Of a DNA stretch of 64,000 bases, positions 23,394-36,245 are shown piece after piece. The notes beneath the pieces were generated by a model that saw only the letters and a list, made by a program, of their open reading frames with translations, was not told where the DNA came from and searched no databases. The translations under genes and the position numbers were made by a program. Within the stretch, counting starts at the first letter, position 1. The number at the start of each line of letters is the position of its first letter. The DNA lies in contig OENT01000888.1 in the NCBI GenBank assembly GCA_900239685.1, positions 1 to 64,000 on the forward strand, written 5' to 3'. The stretch comes from Rotaria macrura (taxonomy: Eukaryota; Rotifera; Eurotatoria; Philodinida; Philodinidae).

Positions 23394-26300
23394 CTAATTA
23401 TCCAACCTGCATATAAGTAGTTTCCGTAACCACTCGTTTGAAAATATAAAATCTTTTGGTATGGTTATTTCGTTGTGAATTAATTTTAATTTTGATTTTA
23501 TTTGTTCCAATGTATTTTCTGTTGTATGTATTCTATTACTTGTATCGGAAATTCTTGTATTCAATACTTGTATGGTACCTAAATATTCATTATGAAAATG
23601 AAATATTTGAAAGAGAACGATTATTATAGAATATATACGTTTACTTAATTCTTCACGTTTTTTTTGATTACTTGAATATTTCTTCTCACGTTTTTCTTTT
23701 ATGTAATCATCATTAACAGACGATACACTTTCAATCATTAATCCAACTAGAGCATTTGCTACGATACGATTGCCAACAAAAACAATTATCGTTAAAAACC
23801 ATCGCGATATTGGTGGACTACCTTTTTCTTCAAGTTCTCGTCCGAGCAAGTTCCAATTATCAACTAATGTTAATCTCATGGCAATTTCTAACGATGTGGA
23901 AAAATTATGCCATGGACTAAAAACAAAACTACTTTTCTGTCCATTGCATTAAATCTTAAAACTACATATACTAAGGTAAGAAGTAAAGAATTCTTTGATT
24001 TGAGTATAATTGAGCTTGATGGAGTTTTTTAGATTCCATTAGAAAAGGGATTGTATACGACTCTCAAAGAGTTTCAATGATTTAATTAATTTTATAATTA
24101 TTATTCAAGTATATTCTTCGAAGTTTTTTTCTATGCGCCTAGAAGCAATAGCATGAGAACGGTTCTACTGATTGTATGATTTGCCTTCTCTAGCCGTGAG
24201 ACAAGAATCATGGGTTGACTTCGACAAAGATACTCTAAATGACAATTGCAAGATAAATATCCCAACACTTTTCCGTGTTCTTACAGAAAAGAACAACGAA
24301 CATTCTAAGGGACACTTTAAAGTGAAGAATTTATGTTTGACGAGTCGAATTTCCTTCCGTTAGAGTACACCAGTAACATACGTAATCGTAATTTTTAAAT
24401 AGAATGTTCCGTTCTACCTCTAATATTACATCACACTATGGTTAAATATCTTTCCTTTGAACTTTGCAAGCAGATATAACTTGTCTAACAGCTTTAACGG
24501 GATGATCCAAAATAAAACAATAAAGATAACTATCTCTTTGACGTTCAATCGTAAGAAAGTATTTGCAAGAAACTTAATAAGTTATCAAGACAAGATAAAA
24601 GGTAATCGAATACAAAATACATTGGAAAATCAGTAATACTAAGCAGGTATGTATTTTATTGTAACGGTTAAAAATATTCTAATATCCGTTGTACTTGATG
24701 AGAAGTCAACATGAAGCAATACTACAGGCAAAAGAAATCATTACGTACGAGGCAGTATATGTGCACTCGAAAGAAACAAAAGTTTTGATTTTTGATGAAA
24801 TTACGGCAGAGATGTTACAAAAATCGAATGAGAACACATCAATTTAGTTCGAATACATAAAAAATTGTAACGGGGAATGTCGAAAACTCATACTAATATT
24901 CTTATTCAAAATAGGTGGTCCTAACCAGTGCTATAAATATCCAGCGGTCTTTCTCAGAAAACAATTACTCTGGTAAACATTATGTTGACATCATTACTAC
25001 TGAACAAATTTGAAAATCCACAGAAACTAGCTCCATCTCTTTCAAATGACTACACACACAAGATTCAAGAAAGACAAATTTAAGGCACGTTCATATTAAA
25101 ATACTCATTTTGCTAGAGAAGTCGATAAAAAAGACAAGAGGAACGCATACAATATATTTTTATAACCTCGCAAACAGCATCATGTGCAAAAAATGATACA
25201 ATAATGTGATGTTCTAGAATTATACAGAGTATAAACATGAAGATGATCGCTTCAGCACAAGGAAATCTATGAGAAAGGATAGTCAACAGTGTGAACCGAA
25301 AGAAAGACTTACTAATGGCTCTTAACAAACGTAGGAAACAGATAAAGTGATCCTGCATCAACATTCTTGTTCATCACGTAACTGAAAGCTTGTGACAACA
25401 ATATTCTGAGCCACGCGTGTAACTGATTTCAGATTCACATGTAGAACTTATGGGACACTCAAACACGACAGAAACAATCCCATTCGAATACAAATAACAT
25501 GTGAAGCAATAAGACAAATTTTTATCAAGTTTGAATATGTAGACAGCTTACTCTCTGGAAACAGACTTACTTCGATGAAACTGAAAGTAGACTACTAGGT
25601 GAACTAGCTGGAACAAAAACCGGAGTAAAGTATGAATGGAATAGCGAGAAATCGTAAATTAAAGATTCTCATCAGTTTTGTCTTCAAAATGGTAGTACAC
25701 GTTTCAAAAATAGTGACCATAAATGATGTCGACAACAAAGAAACCATTTCCACTCTAGACGAAGTTCAAACGAAGAATACCTACAACTTTTTGGATCAAT
25801 ACGATGCGAATCTATAAGAGCAGTATGGTACGAGGAAGCCTAGTGAATACATTTGTAGAGAGAAGCTCGCGGCAATTATTCGCCTTTATCTAGAGAGCGA
25901 ACGGCAGAACACTGATCAAACACACTCTAATAGCAATAATAAACGGAAAAAATAAAAATGAATGCCTAGTCAAAAAAGCGTATTTATGACATTAAAATAT
26001 AATAGCAACATAGCCTGCAAGAGCTATTCCACTTAGCACAAGATAAAAGGCAAACGAAGAAACTAATGCGAAGAATTTGCCATCTCTGCCACGTAAAACA
26101 TGTGTTCTGAACATCATAAGCACTGACTTTGGGTTCTATTGACTTCTAAGGATGATTTTCATGTTCTTCGAAGATGAAAGACATATAACCTGTTTTTCAA
26201 TGGTTATAAACACTTGCATTTGTTTCCGAACAAATTTGCGCGTCAGAACAAAACGTTCCATACATGCATAGAAAGTAAACGTCTCCGATACGTTTGAGAT

Positions 26301-28184
26301 AGTCTCGTTTTACGAAATAATATGAATAGGACTACCCAGTATGTAGATCTATGTCTTTTAGTTACCAATACCAAATGCAAGTATGAATTATTTTTACTTC
26401 ACATTTCTCCTTCAAGCTTTCAGTTGAGTATAATGTAGCCAAGTTAGTGTGTAGTTAGTGTCTTGACGACGAAACCCAGATGCTTGAATAACTTCGCTGT
26501 TGCTGCTCACGTATTTACGTTATTGAAGTGAAGAATCATATAAACATTCGTCTATTTGTTTCCATTTAATCCGATCATTTTCCTTCCACGTACACTTCCT
26601 GTGGATGCTACTCACATGATCCAGGATGAAAATCTTATGCTTGAAAAAATCTTTAGCATTTTGTCGTTTAAAGGCAACTATAAAATTTCCTCGATACTTG
26701 TTTTGAAAAACACTTTGAACATCCAGAAGGTTTTACATACTCTTCAAAGATGCACATGAACATTTGACAGATGCGTCACATTGAGTAAGATTTTTTAATA
26801 ATGATCGTGACTAAACCATGAACAAAAGTCAGTCGCAATACTTAAAGTACACTTGAAAAGTAAACGTGAACGTGCAATTTATTGAAAGAATCTAGTTCTT
26901 AATTACGACTTTCGAATACAAAGCTATCGAGTATTATAAAAATGTGATCTCATATTCACCTGTCAAAGTGTCCCAATGGATTGTCGTCAATACTGATTTT
27001 GAATTTAGCATACGAGTAATGCTTCTATATATTCTACTGAAGATTTTAATGACAAGATTTCGAACCGAGATTTTGCACACGAGTAATTCCATTCGTGATA
27101 GAAACACAACAAAACGAATCGAACTGAAGTTGGTTTTATACTGAAATACATCTGAACTATGCCAAATTCGGAAAAGAAAAACTTGCTTTGATCCGACCTC
27201 TGTTGCAAGGGAACAGTTTGAAAATTAGAATTGAAAAGATCACTCGTTATCAAACAAACTATCAAAAAAAAAACGATGACACTTCTCCGATTTATATTTC
27301 TCGCTCAAAAGATTGCCAGTCCTAGGAGCAAAATTTATACTAAAAAACTAGAAGCCAGTACAGTCGATAGTTAACATAACGATGGCTTTTGTCGAAAAAT
27401 GTTTTGACAGAAAAAAGTGTTGATGATAATCTTGCTAAATAAATATGATTATCACTTTTATCGAAAAATGAGGAGAATAATTTCTTTTATGAGTATTGTT
27501 TCGATGAAATTACCTGTTTTGTGTTTTTCCGTAAAGCATTTGTCCAGTAACTGCAATAACATAGATAAATAGAAAAGCCAGCGTAATTACACTAAATGTA
27601 TATGCTAATACGGTTTTAATTAATGCTTTTGATAATACTTGTAAGCCTTGAGATAGTTTAATGATTCTATATAATCGCATCAGTTGCAGTAATCTAAAAC
27701 CTTTTAATAGATTTGTAATTGTCGAATTTCTTGTTTGAAAAAATAAAGTCCAAATAATTTCCATGCAACCAAAAAGAATAACAATAAAATCATAAATATT
27801 CGCCCAATTAAACCAATAACGAGTCGATTCTAAATACATTTTAAGAATGAATTCAAGTAAAAGTATTGAAATTAATATTTCATCATTTGCATAGATTAAT
27901 TCTTGCCGACGAGAATTTCCCATGTAATCTTCATCTGTTTCTAAGCTTAATCCAAGTGTTATTGAGCAGGATATCGTAACAAATGCCATAAAATAATCAT
28001 ATATTTCATTATGTAATATGTTTCGAATGTAATCTTTAGTTGTACTATTATGGTGTGCTAAATGAGGATGTATACTACGTTCATTGTCTAAAGATATATA
28101 TGTATCATCATCATTTATATCCTCATTTTTATCGTCAATATCAAGATAATCATCAAGAAGAAGCTCTTTCAAAGTGCGATGCAT
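23394..28184 (-). CDS. CATSPER3: CatSper3-like cation channel subunit
   Basis: Two exons, 28184-27514 and 23916-23394, join across a 3,597-bp GT-AG intron with matching phase (AG plus T gives Ser224). The product is 397 aa, close to the size of known CatSper3. An in-frame TGA just upstream fixes the ATG. It is a single six-segment voltage-sensor/pore unit: acidic N-terminus, S1 about 62-81, S2 100-118, S3 127-149, S4 158-177 (GFRLLQLMRLYRIIKLSQG, basic every third or fourth residue), S5 188-215, pore helix 226-245 (ending LTLVDNW), S6 262-286, then a basic stretch and a coiled-coil-like tail (about 290-380). Pore D243 and W245 fit the CatSper T-x-D-x-W filter, but the Thr position is Leu241. 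The following NLLGRELEEKG..ISR matches the CatSper3-type D/ExL..SR segment better than other subunits. In animals with it, CatSper is a sperm-flagellum Ca2+ channel made of four different alpha subunits. Assignment to subunit 3 is my best reading; another single-domain channel is possible. Confidence 0.8.
23917..27513 (-). other. 3.6-kb intron of the CatSper3-like gene
   Basis: Bounded by CAG/GTAATTTC and TTTGTTTTTAG/TCC. It is roughly fifty times longer than the other introns in the window. No gene or clear transposon termini were recognised inside; small open frames (for example plus-strand 25632-25817) have no recognisable features. Confidence 0.7.
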
Positions 28185-29924
28185 TTCTCCTCTTCAAATT
28201 TAATTATGAAAATAGCGGCGCTACTCATTCATTGACTTCATCAATCTAGACAAAATTTCGCATTTCTTTCTTTATTGTTAGTGTTCAAAATGAGATATGA
28301 TCATTATCGATGCTTGGATATTGGTATATTTTTTTTTTGAAAAATTTGTTAAATCAGTTATGAAGACGCTTTCGATGATCATGCAGTTGAACTCGATCTT
28401 TTTGTTTTATTTGTATATTTTCTAATGTTCAATACAGTTATGTAAATAAATGAATTTTTTTCACTGCTAACTCCAACGAGGAAGGTTTCCCACAGCAGCC
28501 GATCATTGATTTAGAGAAACGTAGATGAATTATATTCAATTGATCATGCTGATTACGAATTTATTAGGGATCTAGCAGACCATAGGTTTTTTCTACACGT
28601 AGATAGAAAATTTTTCCTCTCTAGAATCTCGTATAACTTATTTTACCATGCACATATTTATGAGTCTTAGCTTACAACCATAGAGAGAAATACATTTAGA
28701 ATGAATAAGCAGGTTTCATAAATTGTACAGTCATGATAGAAAATATTAGTTCTGCTAACATTTTAGTAAATGTACATATTGGAACAATAATCATTATTTT
28801 GGTCAGCTGATAAGAAATTCTTTCTTCTTATGAACTATTTCGAATGAAATTTTCCTGTACAATCATAAACAGTGTGATGTGACAAGAAAGAGAAACTTCT
28901 ATCTTCACTCATCGAATATATTGTGGAACACGATTAAAATATGATGAGAAGCTAACGATATAAATATATCAGAGGTCAATGCCGACAAAGCTTGTTGGTA
29001 TTGGGTTTTCTTCTGGACAACCAAGAAACACGAAGGAACTTGATACCAATTGAAAGAATAAATTGGCCAGAATCTTTTGAGATGTGGATGCATTTGAGAA
29101 CACAATTTTTCAAGTGGGTGAATGCCCATTCCTAGCAACCACATAAGTCATACTGTCATAAAACTAATTCAGACAATAAGTATAATTATCTAGAAATGTG
29201 AAGTTAGCCAAAAGATGTTGAGGAAAAGTTTTTCAAATGGCTTTCCGTTCCTTAGGAACGTAATACAAGAGAGCGATAACTCTAATATCCTTAGTCATGT
29301 CTATAGACATAAACTAATACATTTGAAATCATATTTACGCGAATATTAGATTTTTCTGCTTAATATCATATTGATAAGAACTCATTGGAGAACAAGAGCG
29401 ATTCTAATCACACTATTATATTGTTCAACTGTGTAAGCTGATTCTCATCTTTCTTTAGTTCGATATATTTTATCATTGTCAAGTCACATGTGTAGGATAA
29501 AATTTTTCATCATTGTGTTTATTTACTATCTATATTAATCTATGTTGATTCATTCGATTTAATCTGTCGTTCTTCTCCCGTATGTTTAGCTCATTGAGAA
29601 AGAAGATATTTTTCAATCTGGCTTGTTCCTGTTTAACTTCTTCAGCGGAAATATAAATTATGTAACAGAAAAACATCATTGAGACAACGTTCGACTACCA
29701 ATACTAGAGTCTAGATAGTTTATTTATCACGATTTATGACAAATATTTCATGATTAACTTAAACATGATCGAGCATTGAATACTAATTTTAAAAAGTGAG
29801 AAAAAAATAGATCGAAAAGAAAATAATGGAAGAATTGTTTCTTTTTCTAATCGTTTGAATGGCCATCAAAATACACTAAGAAAAATAAAATCATAAAACT
29901 AATTGTAAAAAAACTAGATAGAAT
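28185..29924. other. intergenic between CatSper3-like and P2X genes
   Basis: About 1.7 kb separating the P2X stop from the CatSper3-like start on the same strand. AT-rich, no exon or repeat recognised. It must hold the P2X 3'UTR and the CatSper3-like promoter, but no element stands out. Confidence 0.4.
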
Positions 29925-31301
29925 TTAATATTCGATTGGTTTCTTTTGACGAAGAGCCATTCGTTTAGTTTGCGTTTTTCCTTTTGACATTTTTTGCTTA
30001 TACGATGAGACTTTTCTAATAGTTGTCGAATAAACTGATGGATCTTGTACATCAACAAACTGAAATTTTTGCTTTCGATAAATAGAACCTTGTTCACTAA
30101 AATATAAAGCAACAATATCACAAATAAATGTTGCTAAACCCAGTACACCGATCATTGATCCAATATTAAGTGTTAATACAAGTAAATCAAAACGACCTGC
30201 ATCGCCATTAACAGTAACAATCAATCGTAAACCAAATGCTTTTGTTAAGATACGATGCGAACGATTTCTAAGTTTCCAATGTGATGCATATCGGAAGTTA
30301 AATCCAAATGAAAATTGTTCATCACGTGATCTTGAATCTAGACGACCAAATGAATATTCAGGTTTACATTGGTCTTCACCTAAATCCAAATTACACATCC
30401 AATCAATTTTGATACGTAACACGGCACCAAAAACTAACATCTTATGACGTTCATCATCATCGCTTTCAACTATATTTAATAAATCGCCAATACGAAATAC
30501 TGGACAAAATCTATCATGTATTGGATGATAAAGACATTCTCGAAAATATTTCGTATCATTCATAAGATTCTTTCTTGACACATGAAAACGTGTAAATTCA
30601 ACAAAATTTTTAAGGAAAACTCGATAATCTAATACATCCATTGAAGGTGTCGGTATAATGAGATCATTTTCTACTGGACACCAGCCTTCCATTTCACATC
30701 GACCTTCACTAAGTCTACATTTTCCTGTCCAATGTCCATTGCTTTTTGAAGGATACCGCCGGTTGTTCATACACTGAGAGTGATTTCTACATATCGCATC
30801 TTTTACATCAATGCCTTCTCCACACAATGTTCGTTGTTGATCTGTTTTTATAAAATTAGTCATTATAAATATGGCATTATTTTCTTGTTGTGGAATAATA
30901 TAATCGGCATTATCTAATACTAATTTTGGAATATCACCAAAACCTCCAATACCTTTCACTTCAAGTGTAACAGAAGATATTAATGATGAATCATGATCTT
31001 GATAGCCACGTTTATACCACAATATATATGCAAATGCATAAATTAATATAAGTAATTGAACAAAACGACATGTTAAGGCTATTGGATAAGAGTTAATTGT
31101 TACTATTTTCGGTGCTGAGTTTTATTATAAATAAATGTAAATATTTTTAATTAAAAGAAAATACAAATGAAATAGACAGATAAACTTACTTTCATATGTC
31201 GATGCTAAACTAATAAGAATATCTTTAATATGTGATAGATTGAATGCATGAGTAAGAAAAGAAGCACATCGTGAACTTGTTTTACCAGTAGCAACAGACA
31301 T
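29925..31301 (-). CDS. P2X: P2X ATP-gated ion channel
   Basis: Two exons, 31301-31190 and 31114-29925, with a 75-bp GT-AG intron, encode 433 aa. Order: cytoplasmic YETPK motif (36-40, the conserved Y-x-T-x-K), TM1 48-69, ectodomain, TM2 348-376 (NIGSMIGVLGLATFICD, the P2X pore helix), then a basic YRKQKFQFVD tail as in vertebrate P2X. All ten ectodomain cysteines are present (135, 146, 152, 170, 177, 183, 231, 241, 278, 287). ATP-site residues kept: K91 in VKG, N310-F311-R312, K329 in TKAFGLR. Changed: the first Lys of the K-x-K pair is E89, and the Thr of the N-F-T motif is R202 (DYR). P2X forms trimeric plasma-membrane cation channels opened by extracellular ATP; these swaps may alter agonist potency or charge balance. 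No frameshift or stop, standard short intron, so it looks functional. Confidence 0.94.
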
Positions 31302-33920
31302 GATGAAACAATTTTTGTTGTGTATTGTCTGTTGAATAATAAGATAAGCTAATTATTTATCGTTAATTCTAGTTTTATCATAAAGAAATTCATGTGGTAA
31401 AATTGAATTGAAAGATAATTAATTTCCAATCACAACGAACATTTGAATAACTTTCTACTTCGAATCGTTTCCATTAAGAAATAAATTTCTGACTGAAATG
31501 AATTGCTCGTGAAGAATCCCATTCATCAATATGATGTTTTCTGTGTTTTTTCTTCTCTCTTTCAAGATATTCTACCAATGAAAAATTGAAATATATTTAA
31601 TCAAGAGATTGAACATAGATAAAAAATTGATGATAAATGCCAAACAATTGAATAAAATAATGAAAACAGATCGTCTTCATAGATTAATCAACTTAGTTTC
31701 GTAATTGAATTCTATGCTCATAGAAAAGGCCATATTTCTTTGGATTATTGATTAAGTCTCTTTCGCTTTGTGTAATCTCCCGTGTTGAGCAGCAATTATA
31801 AGTAATGCATTGCTCGCATGTGTTGCATGCGTATATTTAGAATGCTAATCAAGGAAGTGGCATTCTATAGGAAAAAAAACAATTTATTTTATACATTTTT
31901 TTCACGTTCTACCAGCGAAAACAATTAGCTAACAGTTTGGTTTGTTCGATCATCTAGCATTTGTTCTTATTCATAGAAAAGAAAAGACAATTTTTTATTA
32001 AATCATTGATCTTTTCGACTTTGAATTTTGTCTATCGATGTGACTATGATGTTACATTGAATCAAATCTTTTGTTAAGCATTAATAATTGTCATTTCTTT
32101 GTAAAACTGTTCCTCTTCGGTTATTGTTATTTAGAATTATTTATTTTTGATGTTTCGAACAATGGAATTGATCTTCTTCAGAAAACAAGAAAATACATCA
32201 ATGAATGGAAACAAATCAATACAATACATACTACGATAAAGTGAAATAAATAGCACAAATAAGTGTCGAATAGAATGTTTTTCTTCCTTACTTTCTTCAT
32301 ATGTACAATACTGCTATGAACAACATGATAGATATTGGAAGTTTTTCTTTTTAGTTGTTCGTATAAGTGTTATTGATATGGATGAAAAACAATAACAAAG
32401 GAAGAAAGAAAAAAAGATCGATTTCATTGTTTCAAAAATTTACTTAATTTCTAAATAAGATCAAATTCATTGAGTAAAACGTCAAAAATAAATAATCCTA
32501 CATAACAATATTGGAAGGGGAAAATTTTAATATAGAATTTAATAATATTGAAAACCTTCCTAAATGGATAAAGAAACGATCAGCCTCTCAACTTTGTTCA
32601 ATATAGCAATCACTTAAATAAACTATAAGTTATTAGTTGTGAAGAGTTGAAGGTAATTAGCAGAGCTCATCTGAGTTGCATCACAAATAATGATTCCATG
32701 ACTTAGGAATTGATACCAATGAGGCAAATTGTAAATGAGGGTTTCAATAAAACCACACCGAACACCATAGTCGTCATGAAAATTGAACAGATAATTAGAG
32801 ATACAATTGCGGGTGCTAGGTAAATCTGTGCGAATAGCCCTCAAGTATGTATTAAAAATATTCGAAACAACTTTGAACGTTCAGAATAAAAGTCTGCTGA
32901 AAATAACGAAGGAAAAACTCGATTTGAAAAATTATACGTATCCAATAAATACTGAAAACTTCCGCATATGACGATGACTTTTAAAAAATATAAGTCTACT
33001 GTACGTGATGAAAACAATTATTCACGTAAGGAACTCATGATTCTTGTCAGTTTTACCAGCAATAGCAACAAATCATACGACATTGTTGTCACGTTTAATG
33101 ACTAATCATCAAAATTTTAGAAGCTCTTGGTCACTCGAAGCGGGAAATGTAATCTCATCCATCTTAATAGGAGATGCCTATTCATCCGCTAGGGTTTGTT
33201 GTACTATGTTATGAAGACAGGGGAATCTTCTACTCTGATTGGTTCTCTAGTTTAATTTCGCACATCTACAAAGCTATGGGAATTTCGCAGGTTTTTAGTT
33301 TGCAAGCTATATATGCGTATTATACGAAGCCGAGCCATTAGTCTATCGTTCAGCTTAGACAACCACCTCTACTATTGTTTAAAATATAAAATGAAGACAT
33401 GCTTTCAAGTTTTTTCTGAGCTCTTAATAGTTTTTAAAAAACTCAGTCGTTATTAACGCCACTGTAAAATTAGTCAACTATACTATAATTGGTAGTTTAG
33501 ATAGATAATAGAGATTTATTGCGAATATAAATGTGTCTTTATGAAACGATCAGTCAAGTATGTATACGCATAGGTTTTTTGAAGCAGAATCATCTACCAT
33601 CCTTAAACAAAGAAGAATATGATGTTTTACTTGAAAATTCTGTACTAATAAACATCCTCTAAACTGAAGAGAAATTTAATTATATTGAATCCTTTTTCTT
33701 TTCGAAAATATCAAATAGAAAAATTTACTTTAGTTTTTATTCTAATTCGAAGTTGGGCAATTGTATATCCTCCTGTTTGGACAATACAAGGTTCGCTTTC
33801 AGGTTTTCAATATGAGACTAACATATCATGTTCTCTTTTAACAATGTGTGGTGGTCATTTTGATGTCGGAGATTTTTCTCGGCTACTGGTAGTAAAAATA
33901 GAGATTTAACTTGAAACATT
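31302..33920. other. intergenic upstream of P2X, nothing recognised
   Basis: Contains the presumed P2X promoter. AT-rich with long A/T runs, and no convincing exon, RNA gene or transposon end. A 75-codon plus-strand frame at 33685-33909 has no recognisable content. Confidence 0.4.
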
Positions 33921-34137
33921 TCATGATGTTTTTGATCCGAATGATAGAGGTGATGAAGAATGTTCTAAACCTCGGTTATTGTCAATGTTATTATCAAATT
34001 CAACTTCATAGGAAGCTGGTAAACATGCCATATACTTCATTTCAATGAGTGCCAGTTTTCGTAATACTTTCAACATTTGAATCACGCACGTATCGAAATC
34101 ATCGTAATTTGATTCTTGATGTAGCGAAGTAGTGAAA
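33921..34137 (-). pseudogene. unrecognised exon-like fragment
   Basis: A minus-strand frame of about 72 codons ending in TGA at 33921 has coding-like composition (VIQMLKVLRKLALIEMKYM, then PASYEVEFDNNIDN). No start or acceptor could be fixed, and the upstream continuation (LRGLAYEWSEFSLVG near 34300) is broken by stops. Probably the 3' remnant of a decayed gene. Confidence 0.35.
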
Positions 34138-34604
34138 CATTATCTCTATCCATTTTCTATCCATTACTTATCACATATGATTCCTGGTTCAGCTCGAGTT
34201 TGACTATAAATAATCTTCTTTCCAAGAAAGATTCATAACTCTTTCTCTCGTGTTTTGTTGTTTTAATTCAAACTTGATTTGGTCAATCATCCTACTAAAG
34301 AAAATTCACTCCATTCATAAGCCAGTCCACGTAAACCCTGACCGACAGTGAATGGTTTTTATTCTACGAATCGGCTAGTCTCAACATATATGATAGAGAA
34401 AAGAGTTGGATAGATTTCTGTGAAAGCTGATACTATAAAATGTTCAACCCTTGATTGTTTATTCAGTTTTTACGAGGAGCACTATAAAATCTCACTTTAA
34501 CTGAATGCGATATCACTTTTCGTATATCTCAAGGTTGACTCAAACTATTGAGCTGATTTTTTTTCAGATTCATAGAGCAATAACATTTGCATACTGAAAC
34601 AATG

Positions 34605-34732
34605 TCGGTTCTAGGCGAATTGATCGCGAGATAAATCGTTGTATTGTAATTATATTAGTCGGATGTCTGACATGTGTCTTTTCTTTATTGAATCAAGTAA
34701 AACAAGATGCTTTCATTGAATAAACTGCGGGA
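34605..34732 (+). repeat. dispersed repeat, copy B
   Basis: Matches 18130-18300 in order: GTTCTAGGCGAATTGATCGC, TTGTAATTATATTAGTCGGA, and TTTCATTGAATAAACTG. It lacks the extra CGTCGC units of copy A. No TIRs or target duplication seen. Confidence 0.7.
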
Positions 34733-35223
34733 TCATTTCGACAAGTGTGTCATCCTGACCCAGGTGAATGAATTCCATACCGAATCCGATCGGATCCTAC
34801 GATCCGATGAAATCTTATGGGAATCCGGGTTGTGGAAACAGTAACGGATCCGACAGAAGAAACCTATTTTCTTATTTGAGTCCGAATTAGCATCTAAACC
34901 CAACAATAGAGGCCTGTCTGATCTCACGATGAAATCCAATCAGATTCCGATAGTAGGATTCGATAAAATCCAACACTAGGGATCCGAATCAGGAATCGCA
35001 ACCAGGAATCCGATGGGATTTCGTCGGATAAGAGAAACTCCGATAGAAACATGATCGGATCCAATGGTCGGAATGATTCTACTGGGGAATAACCAGAAAA
35101 CAAATAATCCAATATCCCTTTAGAAAATGAAGGAGCAAACATTCATTTCAACAATAACTATAACAAGAAATCCATACTCTGACGAGAAATGCACTGAATA
35201 CGAAAAAATGCATTCGTTGCGAA

Positions 35224-35530
35224 CCCAGGACGAGCATTACGGCGAACAAATACGGTCGTAAACGAACGTTTACGATAACGTATACTACCGTTTCCGATCG
35301 TTAATCGCCGTAAACCGTCGTATGTTGACGTTTTGGTATGCACCGTATTACGGCCGTATTTTTCTGCACCGTAAACGGCTAATTACGACTGCAACACGGC
35401 CAAAAAATGTAGTATTCAGCCCATTACGGTCGTTTACGGCACATTGAAAAACGACCGTAATACGGTGCATACCAAACGGCGAAAAAATTAACGGAAACGG
35501 CCGTTTACGACCGTGCTTCTTCGACCTGGG
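35224..35530. mobile_element. 307-bp palindromic MITE, CCCAGG ends
   Basis: Starts CCCAGGACGAGCATTACGGC and ends TTCGACCTGGG. The inner arms contain GGTATGCACCGTATTACGG and its complement near 35460. CG-rich relative to flanks. Same end motif as the elements at 4700 and 35548, and a similar ACGGCCGTA/TACGGTCGT vocabulary. Confidence 0.8.
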
Positions 35531-35547
35531 AAGATACCACAGCACAA

Positions 35548-35974
35548 CCCAGGTCAAAGAAAACGGCGTCGTAAACGACATTAAACGGTATAAAACGGTG
35601 AAACACGGTGCTATTACACGCCGTAATCGGTCAGCCCGTTTTATGATCCACCGTTTAGTGCAGTAAACGATCATCGTTTTGACAAGAAACGGTCATCGTT
35701 TTTCCCCGTATGTTAGCCGTAAAACGGTATTCCGAAATTAATGTGAGAAGCAATATTTTATAATATTGCACGATATTGTATGGAGACCGTTTTTCGGAAT
35801 ACCGTTTTACGGCTAACATACGGGGAAAAACGATGACCGTTTCTTGTCAAAACGATGATCGTTTACTGCACTAAACGGTGGATCATAAAACGGGCTGACG
35901 GATTACGGCGCGTAATAGCGCCGTTTTTTGCTGTTTCCGACGTCGTTACGAACATCCGGAATGATCGACCTGGG
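35548..35974. mobile_element. 427-bp palindromic MITE, CCCAGGTC ends
   Basis: Ends CCCAGGTCAAAG and GATCGACCTGGG. Arms of about 100 bp are almost exact complements (GGATCATAAAACGGGCTGAC at 35880, its complement at 35630; ATGATCGTTTACTGCACTAA at 35851, its complement at 35654). The centre is AT-rich (about 35750-35775). It begins 17 bp after the previous element. Confidence 0.85.
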
Positions 35975-35982
35975 AATCTGTC

Positions 35983-36245
35983 CATGTCACTCGAACCGAT
36001 CGAAAACCGTCGGTTAACTTCGGTTATTTTTGCAACCGACGATTAACCGCGGTTATTTCCTTTGTTCTCAAGGTTTTACAGCGTAAAAAACGATGGTTAA
36101 CCGCGGTTAACCTCCCGGTTGACCAGAGATGTTAGCAGTTCGGAACGATATTTTTTCAGTCAATCGGGAGGTTAACCGCGGTTAACCATCGGTTACAAAA
36201 ATAACCGAAATTAACCGACGGTTTTCGATCGGTTCGAGTGACATG
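35983..36245. mobile_element. 263-bp palindromic element, CATGTCACTCG ends
   Basis: Both ends carry CATGTCACTCGAACCGATCG or its complement, followed by CGGTTAAC-rich arms (GGTTAACCGCGGTTAACC). Termini differ from the CCCAGGT family, so it is a separate element lying immediately after it. No coding frame. Confidence 0.85.

Noticed and set aside
35158-36046. Open frames beginning MIVCTKRWIIKRAD-type sequence on both strands (35348-35674, 35855-36046)
   Set aside because: Same peptide from opposite arms of the palindromic element at 35548-35974; not genes.
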